A DNA stretch of 64,000 nucleotides from Chamaecrista fasciculata (lineage: Eukaryota > Streptophyta > Magnoliopsida > Fabales > Fabaceae): the NCBI GenBank assembly GCA_003254925.1, contig QANZ01014774.1, forward strand, positions 7,465 through 71,464, in the 5' to 3' direction. The position numbers and the translations under genes are program-made. The notes below the pieces were generated by a model. It saw only the letters and a program-made list of their open reading frames with translations, did not search any database and was not told the DNA's origin. Shown here one piece after another: positions 11,349 through 23,379 of this stretch (position 1 is its first letter; every line of letters starts with the position of its first letter).

Positions 11349-12468
11349 GGCCAAAGTGCGAATTTGGTCCTGTAACTTTGCTCCAGTTCCTAAATCAGTC
11401 CTGTAACTTTTTTTGTCTCGAATTTGGTCATGTATCTTTGCTCTAGGTCCCAAATCAGTCCTATATCTTTTTTTTGTCTCAGTTTTGGTCCCATATGTTT
11501 TGAAAACCTTCCACCATTAGTCCTACGTCTATTTTAAATTACAATTTAGTCCTGAAAACTTCAAGTCCCTTTCACTTTAGTCCCTGACTATCAAAATGAA
11601 AGTGAAAGAGCATCCCTGAAGATTCTCAAACCTTACATCTTGGTTCTAATCCATGAATTCTTCATGAAATGGAATAGAAATGCAAAAAAAAAAACACAAA
11701 TTAAAAGCAAATGACAGAGGGACAAAAACTGAAAATGTAGAAAATTTAAAACCCACCTGATAACGTACGAAAATCGCCGAGAAGCTCAAAAACTCATCCA
11801 AAAACCCCAATTCTCACTGAAATCTCACTCAAGTAATCGTCATCAAATGCTTTAAGAAAGAATTTTCGAAAATCGAAACTTTTGAGGAGGGAGGAAATAA
11901 AAGATTCCCTTACATTTGGTGATTCCGAGAGAGAAGTTTCAAAATCCTTTACATTTCTTTTATCACCTCCCTCCTCAAAAGTTTGGATTTCGAAAATTCC
12001 TATTTAAAGCATTTGAGGGAGATTATTTGAGTGAGATTTCAGTGAGAATTGAGGTTTTTGGATAAGTTATTGAGTTTCTCGGCGATTTCCGTACGTTTTC
12101 CCTCTGTCATTCGCTTTAATTTGTATTGTTTATGCATTTTTATTCCATTTCATGAAGAGTTCATGGATTAGGGACCAAGATATAAGGTTTGAGAATCTTC
12201 AGGGATGCTCATTCACTTTCGTTTTGATAGTCAGGGACTAAAGTGAAAGGGACTTGAAGTTTTCAGGACTAAACTGTAATTTAAAATAGACAAAGAACTA
12301 ACGGTGGGAGGTTTCTAAAACATATGAGATCAAAATTGAGACAATAAAAGATATAGGACTGAATTGGGAACTAGAGCAAAGATACAGGACCAAATTCGAG
12401 ACAAAATAAGTTATAGTACTGATTTGGGAACTGGAACAGAATTACAAGACTAAATTCGCACTTTGGCC
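11349..12468. mobile_element. Large foldback element (1.1 kb) private to copy 1
   Basis: The element is almost wholly palindromic: ggccaaagtgcgaatttggt at the left end faces its complement at the right end, with the centre near 11920. The target duplication is 9 bp with one mismatch: aaaaggaaa (11340-11348) and aaaagaaaa (12469-12477). Copy 2 reads straight through the site at about 37107-37116, an empty-site proof of insertion. It belongs to the same MULE-type foldback group as the MITEs at the left end of the window. Confidence 0.85.
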
Positions 12469-12479
12469 AAAAGAAAATA

Positions 12480-13454
12480 ATCAATTTTTTTGGTCTAAAA
12501 TGTTTTAAAATGTTCAAGTTTTTCCTTTTGAATTTTCTTATTTTTGTAATTATAAGGAACTAGCAACAAATTAAAGGCATGAATATTAAAAGTAATTTCT
12601 ATTTATTTTATTGTTGATTATTTTAATTTTTTATATAATTATAAATTATATAAAATTAAATATTAGTTAAAATTTATTTTTATATAATTTAACTTTAAAT
12701 GTTTTAAAATTTAACATAACAGGCACGCAAAGCCCCTAGTATATTATATGTCTGAGGGTCTTCTGGTAGTCGGTCATTTAAAACGATAGTATAAAATAAA
12801 TTATTACATCATAATACATAAAATAAAATAATTTAAAATATATATACAAAAGAAAAACTCATCTCATGTCCATGTATCATCTCATCCCACGTTCATGATG
12901 TATTATTTAAATAAAAACTATCCCACGTAGTCTATCTTCATTATTTTTAGGCCAAAACGTGGTTCATCTTTATTAACTTATAATAACATATCTATCATAA
13001 TTTAAATTTATTTTCACCAATTTCAAATAATTTTTTCTGTTGATTTTTTAATGTTCAATACAAAATAAAAATAAGTTATTTTATTAGTAAACTTTTTAAT
13101 TAATATTTTGCGTATTTTAAAATAAAATGAGAGAGAGAGAGTAAAAAAATAGTAATAAAAGATGAAGGAGAGAGAAAGTTGTAAGGGTAATAAATAAAAA
13201 TATTTTTATATATAATTTACAAATATGCCATTTGAATATTTTATTATTTATAGTAAAAAGTAGGTAATTATAGGTAGTTGAGTAGGGATATGTTAGTAAT
13301 TTTAAAAGATAAAGGAAAGATAAATGAGATATAAAGGAGAAAAATAAAGGAGGGGGAGATTTTTTTACTGTAGCTCTGTTATTAAAGGAGTACTGGTAAA
13401 TAAAGGAGGATAAAGGTACATGAAGGAACATAATTATTGTTCCCAAACGCACCC
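12480..13454. mobile_element. Harbinger/Tourist-like fragment, right end
   Basis: From about 13090 to 13454 the sequence is similar to the right end of the element at 49224-52377 (ataaaggagtactg, gtaggtaattata, cccaaacgcaccc followed by taa). The left terminus is missing. 12480-13090 is AT-rich with no recognisable gene, and has no counterpart in copy 2. Confidence 0.6.
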
Positions 13455-14219
13455 TAAGTTAGGTAAAAGTACTAATTTCATCCTCAAACTTTATATCAAC
13501 TGTGAATTTCGTCCCCAATCTTTTTTTGTTGTCAATTTCGTCTCCAATATTTTATATTTTTGTCAAGTTTATCTTTATCTCTTATTTTATCCAAATATTA
13601 ACGACAAAATTTACGTAATTAATAATATATAATGTAAAATTGATAGAAAAAGAAACTCAAATCCTAACTCAAAGTGAAAAACAAGATGCAACCTATCATT
13701 AATTTATTGAAAAAAATAGTAAAAGGATAAAATTGACCAAAGTGTAAAATATTGGGAACAAAATTGACAACAAAAAAAATTGGACATGAAATTGACATTT
13801 GCTGTAAAGTTTGGGGACGAAATTAAAAACTTTGCAGTAAGTTAATAATTTTTTTTGGCCAAACAGTAAGTTAATAATTACCTGAAGAACCACATGCAGT
13901 TTTTCCTCCAGTTGCGCATATTCTTGTTTAGCTCGATTCAGTGCCATCATACACCTACAAGGATAATTTTAAATGCTCCAGAAGATATATACTTATATTA
14001 TTTAATTTCATACAAATAGTATAACGCACACAAATTTAAAAGAACAGAAAAGAAAATTACTTTTAGATCAGAAAATTTTCTCACAAATCCATATAGAGCA
14101 AAAACCCTTTTGGGTTTCAAGATACTGCTGTAAAGGTTTAAGCATATCATTGTATATATGTTAACCCCGTTAATATCATATATCATTACTCTAAATCAGA
14201 TTTTAGGATTCAAGAATTA

Positions 14220-14730
14220 ACGATTGGTCTTCATAAGTTTCATTTTGGTCTAAAACACCATTTTGGTATTTAAACTCACATTTTGTTTTTCTGTTTTGAC
14301 CCCCCAAATTATGATTTCGCATGATTTCTACCGTTATTCATAACATAGATAATTGAGATGAATCATTTCTCTCTCATATGTGTTATAATTAGTGAGTTGA
14401 CGGAAAAAAAGAAAAAAAATTTCATTCTTAGTTACAAATAGAAAATAAATTTATAGTTGATTTTTCTTTTAAAGAATGAAAAATTTTCTTTCAAAGTGAA
14501 AAATTTTCATTCTTATTTTACTAACTTACTTATTATGACACATATGAGAGAGAAATAATTAATCACAATGACAAAGTTAGAAATAACAGTAGAAACAAGA
14601 TAAAATCACATTTTGGGGACCAAAACAGAATAAATATAAAAATTTGATAACCAAAATAGAAAAAAAATAGTTTTATGACCAAAATAAAACTTATCTCATA
14701 ATTTGAGGACCAAAATAACTATTTGACCAA
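14220..14730. mobile_element. Foldback MITE relic in copy 1
   Basis: The inverted arms are repeated 'ttttggtc(c)' units: cattttggtctaaaacacc on the left and gaggaccaaaataactatttgacc on the right. The left end looks eroded and no clean target duplication was found. Part of its right arm survives in copy 2 (39106-39245). Confidence 0.55.
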
Positions 14731-14986
14731 AAGAATATTTGAGTGAGTAAAAAAATATTGTTCCATATAAGAAGTTTGGGTAGAAAACTATTACTGTTTC
14801 TGAGTGGCGTTATCAATGGCTCGTTCTAAGTGAGCAAGTGAGAACAATACAATCAATCAGCAGTGGCCAACGGTAAAATAACTAGATTTCATGAAGTTTT
14901 TTTTTCCTACAATCTTAAAAAAGCAAGTCAAAATCTCATTTGATTTTCAAATGAGATAAATTTAACGTTGATCGTAAAATTATTCT

Positions 14987-15304
14987 CAAAGTATATATTT
15001 GGTCTTATTATTTTTGCTCAATTCTTAATTTGGTCTTATATCTTCTTTTATCACATATTTGGTCTTATATCTTTGTGTCAATTACAAAATTGTTCATATA
15101 TTTTTTGTCAGGTGCAGAAGTGGTCCATATCTTTACAAAATGATCAACTAATAACTTGACCAAAAGATATAAGGCAGAAAATGATATGTGACCAATTTAG
15201 AGCCTTTTATAAAGATATGAGATCAAAATTACAACAAAAAAGATACATAATTAAATTGAGAACTCAACAAAAAAAATATTGGACCATATTTCCACTCTGA
15301 CCAA
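14987..15304. mobile_element. Foldback MITE relic (A family) in copy 1
   Basis: The left arm (caaagtatatatttggtctt) faces the right arm (aatattggaccatatttcca...ctctgacc). The matching copy at about 39612-39930 in copy 2 shows that the insertion predates the duplication. Confidence 0.5.
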
Positions 15305-15641
15305 ATAGATCCTATTTTGGTGCTCAGAATGTGGTTTGACTTTTCGGCCTTATAGAGAAAGATAACACCACTTATACTAAAAGTGGGTTTTGTTGGGCTT
15401 GGGTGGTTATGTTCACATATGTGACAACTTCAAAGGTATTGGGCCTAAGTTAGTGGACTTAAAATGGAAATGGGCTCAATCCCCTAACCAGTGAAGAAGG
15501 CTTAGTGCACCCCATGAATAAATTAATCAATTGTCCTAAATGAGCTAAATTTAGTGGGCCATGAAATTAATCTTTCTTTTAATGCGTTATTATTATTTTT
15601 TTTCCTTTTTCCCTCTCTTCTCCCTTTTTAGGGGGTATGAG

Positions 15642-16089
15642 TAGGGATGACAATTTAGATGTCTATTTAGGATATTCGTTCAAATTCACTCGTAAAAGAT
15701 ATTTGATATTCGTCAGATACCGAATATTGAATATGGTACGGATAGTGAAAAATAAAAAATCAATTATCCGGTATCCGTCCGAAATGAACAAATAGTTAGG
15801 GTAACTGGTATCCGATACGCTATAATATAAATATTTTATACACTTTTTTATTATATTTTTAATTATTTTTTTGATTAACGGATATTGGGTATCAGATATC
15901 GGATATATTCAATTTTTAAATTAGGATATCCTATCCTATATCAATTATTTTTTGGTATTTCAGATATTTATGGTACCTGTTGGATACCAGATATCAGATA
16001 CGGATAAGATACAAATATTGAATAGAATGAATGGATACAGATACGGATAGTGACAAAATAACCGGGTACCCTACCCGTTGCCATCCCTA
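15642..16089. mobile_element. hAT-type MITE (copy 1)
   Basis: The 448-bp element starts tagggatgacaattt and ends gttgccatcccta. The interior consists of mirrored gatatt/cggata repeats. An 8-bp target duplication with one mismatch is present, ggtatgag (15634-15641) and ggtataag (16090-16097). The copy-2 version is at 40251-40693. Confidence 0.85.
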
Positions 16090-17776
16090 GGTATAAGACT
16101 TCCTCTTCTATGTTTAACGGTTAAAGTACTTGACTCTTTTCTATAGTTACAAAATTTTCTCTAATAGAGGTTGAGTTTACATTTGTGTGACATTTTATTT
16201 TTGAGATATTAACTTTTCATTTATAATTTATTATAAAAGAAGATTTGTGTTGATTGTGTCCATAAAAGGAATTGAGAGGTGTATTAAATTTTATTGTCTA
16301 TATCAATTCCTCTATTCTTATTTTAAGAAAAACAAGCCTATATTTGAATGTTGTATTAAAAAATTTATTATATTATAACTTCTAAATGTAGTCTTTAGTT
16401 TTTTATTATATATATTTATATTTTATTCTACTAAACATTATTGTTATTGTATAAAATAATATGTATTACTACTATTATTATTATTATTTTCAAATTTATA
16501 TTAAAAAATACATAAAATATAAAATTAATGTTAATTAATTTAACATGTAATAAATAAATCAAATTAAATACTTTTATTAGTACATCATTCTTAAAATTAT
16601 GTATAATTAATTATTTTATCAAGAGATACAAGTTAAAAAGTACATTAAATAGATTAATAGTTTAAATAAAACAATAGATTTTTTTTTGAAAAGTTTTTTG
16701 GCCCAATTGGACTTGGCCTAGTCAATACTCAACTTGCGTTCACCCTGTGTGTGGCATACCTGAGTCCCTGATTATGATGAGAGAGTCTTCCTAAAAGGAT
16801 CATTGCATTCACAAAGGCACAAGCCTGAGACTTTGTTTAATCGATACTAAACTAATTATCACTTAGACCAACCCCTTATTAGTTATTAAACTGTTATGTT
16901 GGGAAATGATTAGTACTGAATTTTATTACAAAACTATAATATAATTTTTCCTAATAATGTAGCCATTAATTAGATATAACTCTAAATTCTATGAGAATGT
17001 ATTACTTCCATTGCCTTAGAGCACTCCCTTTGACTTTATATATGCATTTCCTCATAAGGTCATAACTCAAAAGAGGATTTCTCCAGGTAAAAGAAAGAAA
17101 AATATAACTTTTAAAGAATTTAAGGTTAATTAACAATTCAAATATATGTGTGTGTGAAAAAGAAGTATAGATATTACAGTGCTTGAGTCAATTGATTGAG
17201 GACACTTTGAGCATAAGAGCAAAATTCTGGAATCATAGCAAGGTGGAAAGGATCTTTGGTGTTCTCTCTCATGGAATACACATAAAGGAAATGGTCATTT
17301 ACCAAACCCTAATTCACCCAAAAAAAGAAAACATATATTCAATTTTTTAAGCGTAATGAAACTTACAAGATCTTATAGATCAAAATTTACGTACAACAAG
17401 AAGTCCTTAAAAATAATAATAACAATAATAATATGAAGAGAGTTAAGAGTAGTTAGACCTCTCGTTTCATGGAGTTGAAGATATCGAAGAGTTGCTTGTT
17501 CAGAGTATCGATTTCTTCCATTGATGATGAGAGAAAAAGAGCCAATTTCAATTCTATGTGCAAATTTTGTAGAGAATTGCAAATAGTCTATATGTATACA
17601 TATTTATATATATATATGGATATTTGTTTATGGTAATGAAAAGAAATTATGCTTTTGAGGGTATGTGTAATGTATTTACCAAAGCCATACGCCTTTCTTG
17701 TTTTTGTTTTAGTAAGTGGCTTGCGCTATTAATAAAATACTTACAATATTAAATTCACTGTCTACTATATTTTTAT

Positions 17777-18146
17777 GGGTAAATTACAAAATAGGGTCCT
17801 GTGGTTTGGCCCTGTTTCAGATAGGGTACATGTGGTTTGAAAAGTTTCAAATTGGGGCCTGAGGTTAACTCCGTTTGCAAAATGGGGTCTAGGTGGTTTT
17901 GGCCGTCAAAATTAACGGTTCACGTGATTATCACGTGACACCCAAACCTGATTTGCGACCTTCCTCCACAATCTCTTGAACCAGTTCATCTTCACATCTT
18001 CATCTTCATTCTCTCTCTCTCTCTCGTTCACGACCTTCCTCCACCTTCACTCTCGCGACCTTCCTCCATCTTCATTCTCTCTCTCTCGCTCGTGACAGTC
18101 ACCCTTCAACTCCACTCTCTCTCGGTTGCGACATTCAACACTGCGA
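17777..18146 (+). repeat. MULE left terminal inverted repeat
   Basis: About 370 bp mirrors 33873-34262. The inner part carries CT-rich runs and repeated cgaccttcctccacct blocks. At 17920-17938 lies the perfect palindrome tcacgtgattatcacgtga with two CACGTG G-boxes. This arm lies directly upstream of the GRF gene and should act as its promoter (inference). Confidence 0.9.
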
Positions 18147-18269
18147 TAATGAACCCCAATCGCAAACCCTAATTTCTTCGAACCCTAGTTTTTTCGTGCT
18201 CCTTCTTTCCCCATCGAACAAATTGGTTCAGTTGGTGACTATTCGTCATTGTCTGGTAATTATTCGACC

Positions 18270-19325
18270 ATGTCTAGCACTTCACAATCATCAAGTGACC
18301 TACCCGGTTCATCTGGTGGGCAAAGAAGGTATTGCCATTGTGGTTTGAATGCCCCATTGCGCATGTCTTTGAAAGAGTTTAGTTTTGGAATGCAATTCTT
18401 CACTTGCCCAAGATATAAGGTTTGTAATTTGCTGATTCATGATGTAGACTTTAGGATGTTAGTTTTGCTATGCCTTTGCTGAAGTTGGCTATATTGTAGA
18501 TAATAGTCAAATTGTTGAGTTGATAACATTTTAGCCAAGTTGTTGATGTTGATGCTTCATGAATAGCTTTAAAAACTCAAGATAATAGTCAAATGTTCAG
18601 GAACTGATTTTGGTTATTGTTATGAAGTCATGTTTCTTACTTTTGTGAATAGCTTTAGAAACTCAAGCTGCTGTGGTACATAGCATCAATGATGCAGAGG
18701 AAAAATGGAATTGGAGAACTATTGTTTGATTGTTATGAAGTCATGTTTCTTACTATTTATGCTGTGTAGTATTACAGATTGATGCTGCTCTGAAAATGTT
18801 CAGAAAATGTTATAGACAGTTTGGAAGGCTTAACTTGTCATATTTGTATAATTATCACTTGTAGTCTGTTTTTAGTTTTAATATAGTTTTAATATGATCT
18901 TGCAGCCTAATAAGTGTTCATATTTTGAATGGATTGGTCCTCCTACGTGCGCGCGTGGCCGTGAAGTTGCGCGTAAGGTGACAGAGAAAGTTTCAAAGCT
19001 GGAAGGTAAAATCAAAGAGCTGGAAGATGAAATCAAAGATTATAAGACAAATTAGAGGATGACCAAAGAGTTGGAAGATAATCTTACAGAGAAAGTTTCA
19101 AAGCTGGAAGGTAAAATCAAAGAGCTGGAAGATGAAATGAAAGAGTATAAGACAAATGAGAGGATGACCAAAGAGCTGGAAGATAAAATCAAAGAGTTGA
19201 AGTGCAAAAGGAAGGGGAAAATTGTTGTACAAGTTTTGTTAGGTCTTTGTTTGCTTGTGGTTGTAATTATTATAAACAATGTATCCAATGTTAAACTTGA
19301 CATTTTAGGTAACTATTTACCTTGA
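18270..19325 (+). pseudogene. GRF zinc-finger, coiled-coil and membrane-anchor protein of the MULE
   Basis: Exon 1 18270-18419 (50 codons) and exon 2 from 18906, joined by a clean GT-AG intron in phase 0. Residues 22-54 hold the zinc-finger pattern C-x-C (C22, C24), ...GMQFFTC (C46), KC (C54), followed by YFEW, matching zf-GRF proteins such as the At4g04775-like family. Next comes a charged coiled coil whose coding DNA is duplicated with a 105-bp (35-codon) period (18981 and 19086). It ends in a hydrophobic segment (VVQVLLGLCLLVVVIIINN) near the C-terminus. In the first repeat a TAG at 19053-19055 replaces the GAG found in the second. As written the product is 99 aa; without the stop it would be about 189 aa. 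The gene lies convergent to the mudrA-like gene. Its function in transposition is unknown. Confidence 0.8.
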
Positions 19326-19378
19326 AATGTTGAGTTGTAATGTTCTTTAGGAAGGTAATGTACTCAACTTTTGGCTAT

Positions 19379-19963
19379 GATGTAGGGAAAATGACCGGAC
19401 CCGTCGTAAGGTGTCAAATAATCCGAATTTATGCACTATAGTGGTGCAATCCGAGTCGTATCTCTTAAGGAACCCCCTAGTTGGTTAAGAATTGACAATG
19501 CTAAATTAATACAAATCAAGCCAGCACAAAGTGAATGATTCTTGAATTGTTTTTGAGATAGAATTAATATACTAACACTTGTGGTTAAATAGCAAAATTT
19601 ATACTATGCAACAAGATATGAAACAATGAATGAGGAAACACCCTTTGGAGGAGTTGAATCAAACTTTCATCACTAACATTGAATAATTAGGAAGAAATTC
19701 ACACTTATCATTCTAAGATAGTGTTGAAGATGCCTACTAGGACCAGAATAATTGGATATTTCGGATCATGGGTGAGCTGGGCCGGTTATAGAATGTAAAA
19801 TCGAGTTTTGGGCCCAATTTGTAAAATTCTACGCGAACGTTCACTGGAATCTCGCCAGTTAGTTGTAAAATCAGCAAGATTCCAGCGAACTCAAACCCGA
19901 GAGCAGTAGATTTCTCGCCAGTTTCTCGCCAGTTAGTTGCCTAACTGGCGAGATTCCAGCGAA
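19379..19963 (-). mobile_element. LTR-like relic, left half (split by CACTA)
   Basis: It contains gacccgtcgtaaggtgtcaa, the reverse complement of a motif at the end of the gypsy LTR near 58470, and tgcactatagtggtg(c/t)aatc, shared with 35480 and 43610. The tract 19900-19960 has self-complementary ctggcgagattccagcg repeats. The right half continues at 28887 after the CACTA element. Confidence 0.5.
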
Positions 19964-19979
19964 CACTACGAAAAAATAC

Positions 19980-20370
19980 ACGTTTTGCGACGGTTACTTG
20001 GCGACGGTTTACAAAACCGTCACAAAATATGGAATAACCACGGTTAAAATTAACCGTCGTTATATTATTTAATTTTGCGACGGTTATATGTTACCGTTGT
20101 TAAATCCTGATTGACTTGCAACGGTTTCACATAAACCGTTGCAAACTGTGATTATTTGGCGCTATGCAATTTAGAATTACAACGGTTAATTGAAAACCGT
20201 TGCTAAACCAAATTGAATAGCCACGGTTAAATATAACCGTCGCCATGTTGATTTAGAATCGTAACGGTTAAAATATTTGTAAACCGTCGCTAAGCGAAAT
20301 TAATTCAAAACAGTTACTTGTAACTGTGGCTATTGTTTTTGGAATTGCAACGGTTGTAATATAACCGTTG
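19980..20370. repeat. CACTA 5' subterminal repeats
   Basis: About a dozen copies of (a/g)cgacggtt or aaccgt(c/t)gc in both orientations are spaced irregularly. In En/Spm such arrays bind the TNPA-type protein. Confidence 0.9.
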
Positions 20371-22529
20371 CAATTCTAACAAATTAATTTTTTGTAATTT
20401 CATGGCCAATTAATATTTTAATATATATTAAAATAAAAATTCATATGAAACAATTAAAAAATATATTAGAGAAGTAATAAAATGTTTGTTTCTTTTTTAT
20501 AATACAATTATATATAGAATATGATTGTCCTCTTTTTCTTTTTTACTACTTGCTTGATTCTATTTTTCATTCATCCAATCACATGAACAAAAAAAAATAT
20601 AAAATAGGGATCAGGGAGCTTCTTTAACTTTATATGGGAGATATGTATACACTTTTGTCATGATGAGAGATAATTTATATTTAGGTTGTTAATTTTATAT
20701 ATTATCCAGCCATTATTTTATGTTCAATAATATGATACCCTAAGTACTAGCTAGAGATGATGAAAATGCTCATATAGTACATAGTACATAATTAAATATG
20801 TATGGACATGGTATATCTAGATTTTAACCTGTTTTTTTGTTGTTATCACAATTATTTGCTTATATAGTAAAATTAATTTTTATTTTTTAATATAATTTTA
20901 ACTTTTTTAATAATTTTAAACGTTACCTACATATTTGTGTGCCTGTTAGGATTAAAATTGAACTCAAAATGACCAAGTCAAAATTGAACTCAAAATGACC
21001 AAGTCAAAAGCGAAAGGATTCCACAATATTATATAACTAATATCCCTACAACAAAACTGCCTCATCTTATATACAGGACTAGGAAGACCATATTTAGAAA
21101 GAACTGAATACTACTAATCAACAGTTCTTTGAAACTTCATCTTCCCTTCATCCAAGAAGGCCAAGTTCTTTCTTTTCTTGGATAACTTGATGGAATTTTG
21201 AAATCCATTTTGCTCATCAATAAATTGAGCAACTGTTCGAGCACGGAAATATGTATGTAACGTTTGAATTCATTTAAAGTCAAAGATTACATTAAATTCT
21301 TATATTGATAAATAATTAAATCATAATTTAAATTATGGTATTGAAATCAAATACAATATTTAAATAATGTATGCTCTATCATTTACATCAGTGTCTTAAA
21401 TTTCTAGAGCATTTAATTTAATCAATTGAGCACTTGAGCTAGATATATATATATATATATATATATATTTTTGGTATAATCAATTGAGCTTCATTTAATT
21501 TAATAAAAATAACTTTATTTGAAGTTAAATTATGTAAACAAAAATTATAAATAATTATATTTAATTACATAAAATTAATATTTTTGTAATAGTTTTCGAA
21601 AAATATATTTAGTTACATTTAATTTTATATAAAAATATAATTATATAAAAAAATTAAATTAATCAGCACTAAAATACAGAATAATTTTTAATACCTATGC
21701 CTTTAATTTGTTGCTAGTTCCTTATAATAAAATAATTCATTTTATTATATTTTAAATTAATAAAATTTAAAAATAATAATCTCATTGTATTTGTGTGTTG
21801 GTTGGAGTGTTGGTTGCTGATTTTGTGGAGTGTTGCTGATGCCACAATCGAGTCATATTTTCAATATTAAACTGAATTTAAAAATAATAATTTGGAGTGT
21901 TGGTTGCTGATTTGGTGGGATTCATAATTAAGAGGGAGGATCCATATTTTTTAAAAAATAACCTTTTTTTAAGTAATTAGCAATGTGGACGTTATCTAAT
22001 TAAGTAATGATTACCAATTAAGTGGAATTCATGATTGCTTTGAAATTAGCCTTGGGATTTCAGTGCACAAATCTTAAAAAAAAAAAAAACAGTGATGGCA
22101 GAATCTCTTGAAAATTTAACTTATTTTGTTGTATTTTTTAATTTATATATAAATTAACTTATGAGCTAGGAGAAAACAAAAATTGCCATAAAAGTTCAGT
22201 TTTTTTTTATCAATAACTATAAAAGGAGCAAAAGGAAAATAACAAAAACAAATCATTAGATATTAGAGAAATCAATTTAGAATCTAGTCTCCAGTAAATA
22301 TATTAAAGGATTCAGTATTTCTTTTGGGTAAGTCCCGTTGTAGGCAAATGACAAATCCAGTGTTTTAAGGTAATAACCATTCACTTTGCACAAGTATAGA
22401 CATCATTTAAGTGATCTTGGATGTGTTTTTTGAATCATTCATGGACTAAATTGTCAGTTTAATAATCTTTCATGGACCAAATTTTTAGTTTAGTCAATTT
22501 TTAAAAATTAAAAAAAAAATCACTAAAGC

Positions 22530-23379
22530 CTAGCGCCAATCTGAAAATTCTAAAGCGCCCAAATTTTTCTCCCTGGCGCGCGATATCTCCATGAATCTCT
22601 CTAATCTGAAAACCCTAGTTATCAAACACTAAACCGCACATCTCCCTTGCATAGTCGCATATCTCCATCGATCTCCCTAATCTGAAAACCCTAGCTTCAG
22701 TCTTGGTCTGTGTTGTTCTTCTTGTAATTCTCGTTGTTCTGAATTTCTGATTATCGAACAAAAACTAAATTAATTTTTTTCCCTCTGTGATGATCTTGTA
22801 GTTCGGGTGATTGTGATTGTGGTTATAAACGAAGAGCTGCTGCATTTTTTCAGATTCTCTCTTTGAAATTCATACACTTAAGAAGCCAAACAAGAAGCAT
22901 TTGCAATTTGTTGAACTTCGCGAGTCGTTCAGGTTAGCATCCTCTCTTCCTTGGTATGTGATGAGTTTGTATTCTGGTTCTTTTGATTTTTGATGAAAAT
23001 GAAATTAGATATGTAAGAGCTTGTATACGTTTCCTAAGAGCTTGAAATTAGATATGAAATTAGATATAGGACGATGGAATCTAGATTGAAAGAAATCATA
23101 TATAATAATTATATATATATAAGGCGGTGGATTGAAAAGTCAAAAAGTTGAGCAAAGGGAAGCTAGTTATATTATATAAATAAATAAATAGAACCCACCT
23201 AGTTATATTATATAAATAAATAAAGTAGATTGAAAGCTTACTAAAAAACAAAATTGACCGACAAAGGGAAGCTATGTTTTTCGGTGTTGAGAAGGTTACG
23301 TATTAACTTGGAAGAGCCTAGTTATATTAACTTGGAAGAGCCGAAGAGGGCTCTGTAAATCTGTTGAGAGAAGCTCTGG
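22530..23379 (+). promoter_or_regulatory. CACTA leader and promoter-proximal region
   Basis: This stretch precedes the truncated transposase. It has two imperfect ~80-bp direct repeats (22575-22625 and 22660-22700, shared atctccat and ctaatctgaaaaccctag) typical of plant 5' UTRs, then AT-rich intron-like sequence. The N-terminal transposase exons expected here are absent. A further direct repeat (gttatattatataaataaataaa) lies near 23165-23225. Confidence 0.5.

Larger units (their letters stand above)
13882..17521 (-). pseudogene. Unrecognised small coiled-coil-like gene, copy 1 (damaged)
   Basis: Exons on the minus strand: exon 1 17521-17459 (21 codons starting MEEIDTLNKQLFDIF), exon 2 about 17270-17180 (ENTKDPFHLAMIPEF...), a truncated exon 3 near 14800-14850, and exon 4 13954-13882 (MMALNRAKQEYAQLEEKL). 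Compared with copy 2, exon 3 has lost about 110 bp (the LGASRMAQS part plus the following intron edge), which removes the splice acceptor. This copy is therefore probably non-functional. The introns hold hAT and foldback MITEs. I do not recognise the family; the heptad-like, charged helices suggest a small coiled-coil subunit. Confidence 0.55.

Noticed and set aside
13117..13452. 111-codon minus-strand ORF in copy 1
   Set aside because: Lies in the AT-rich right end of a Harbinger-like MITE; hydrophobic low-complexity translation only.
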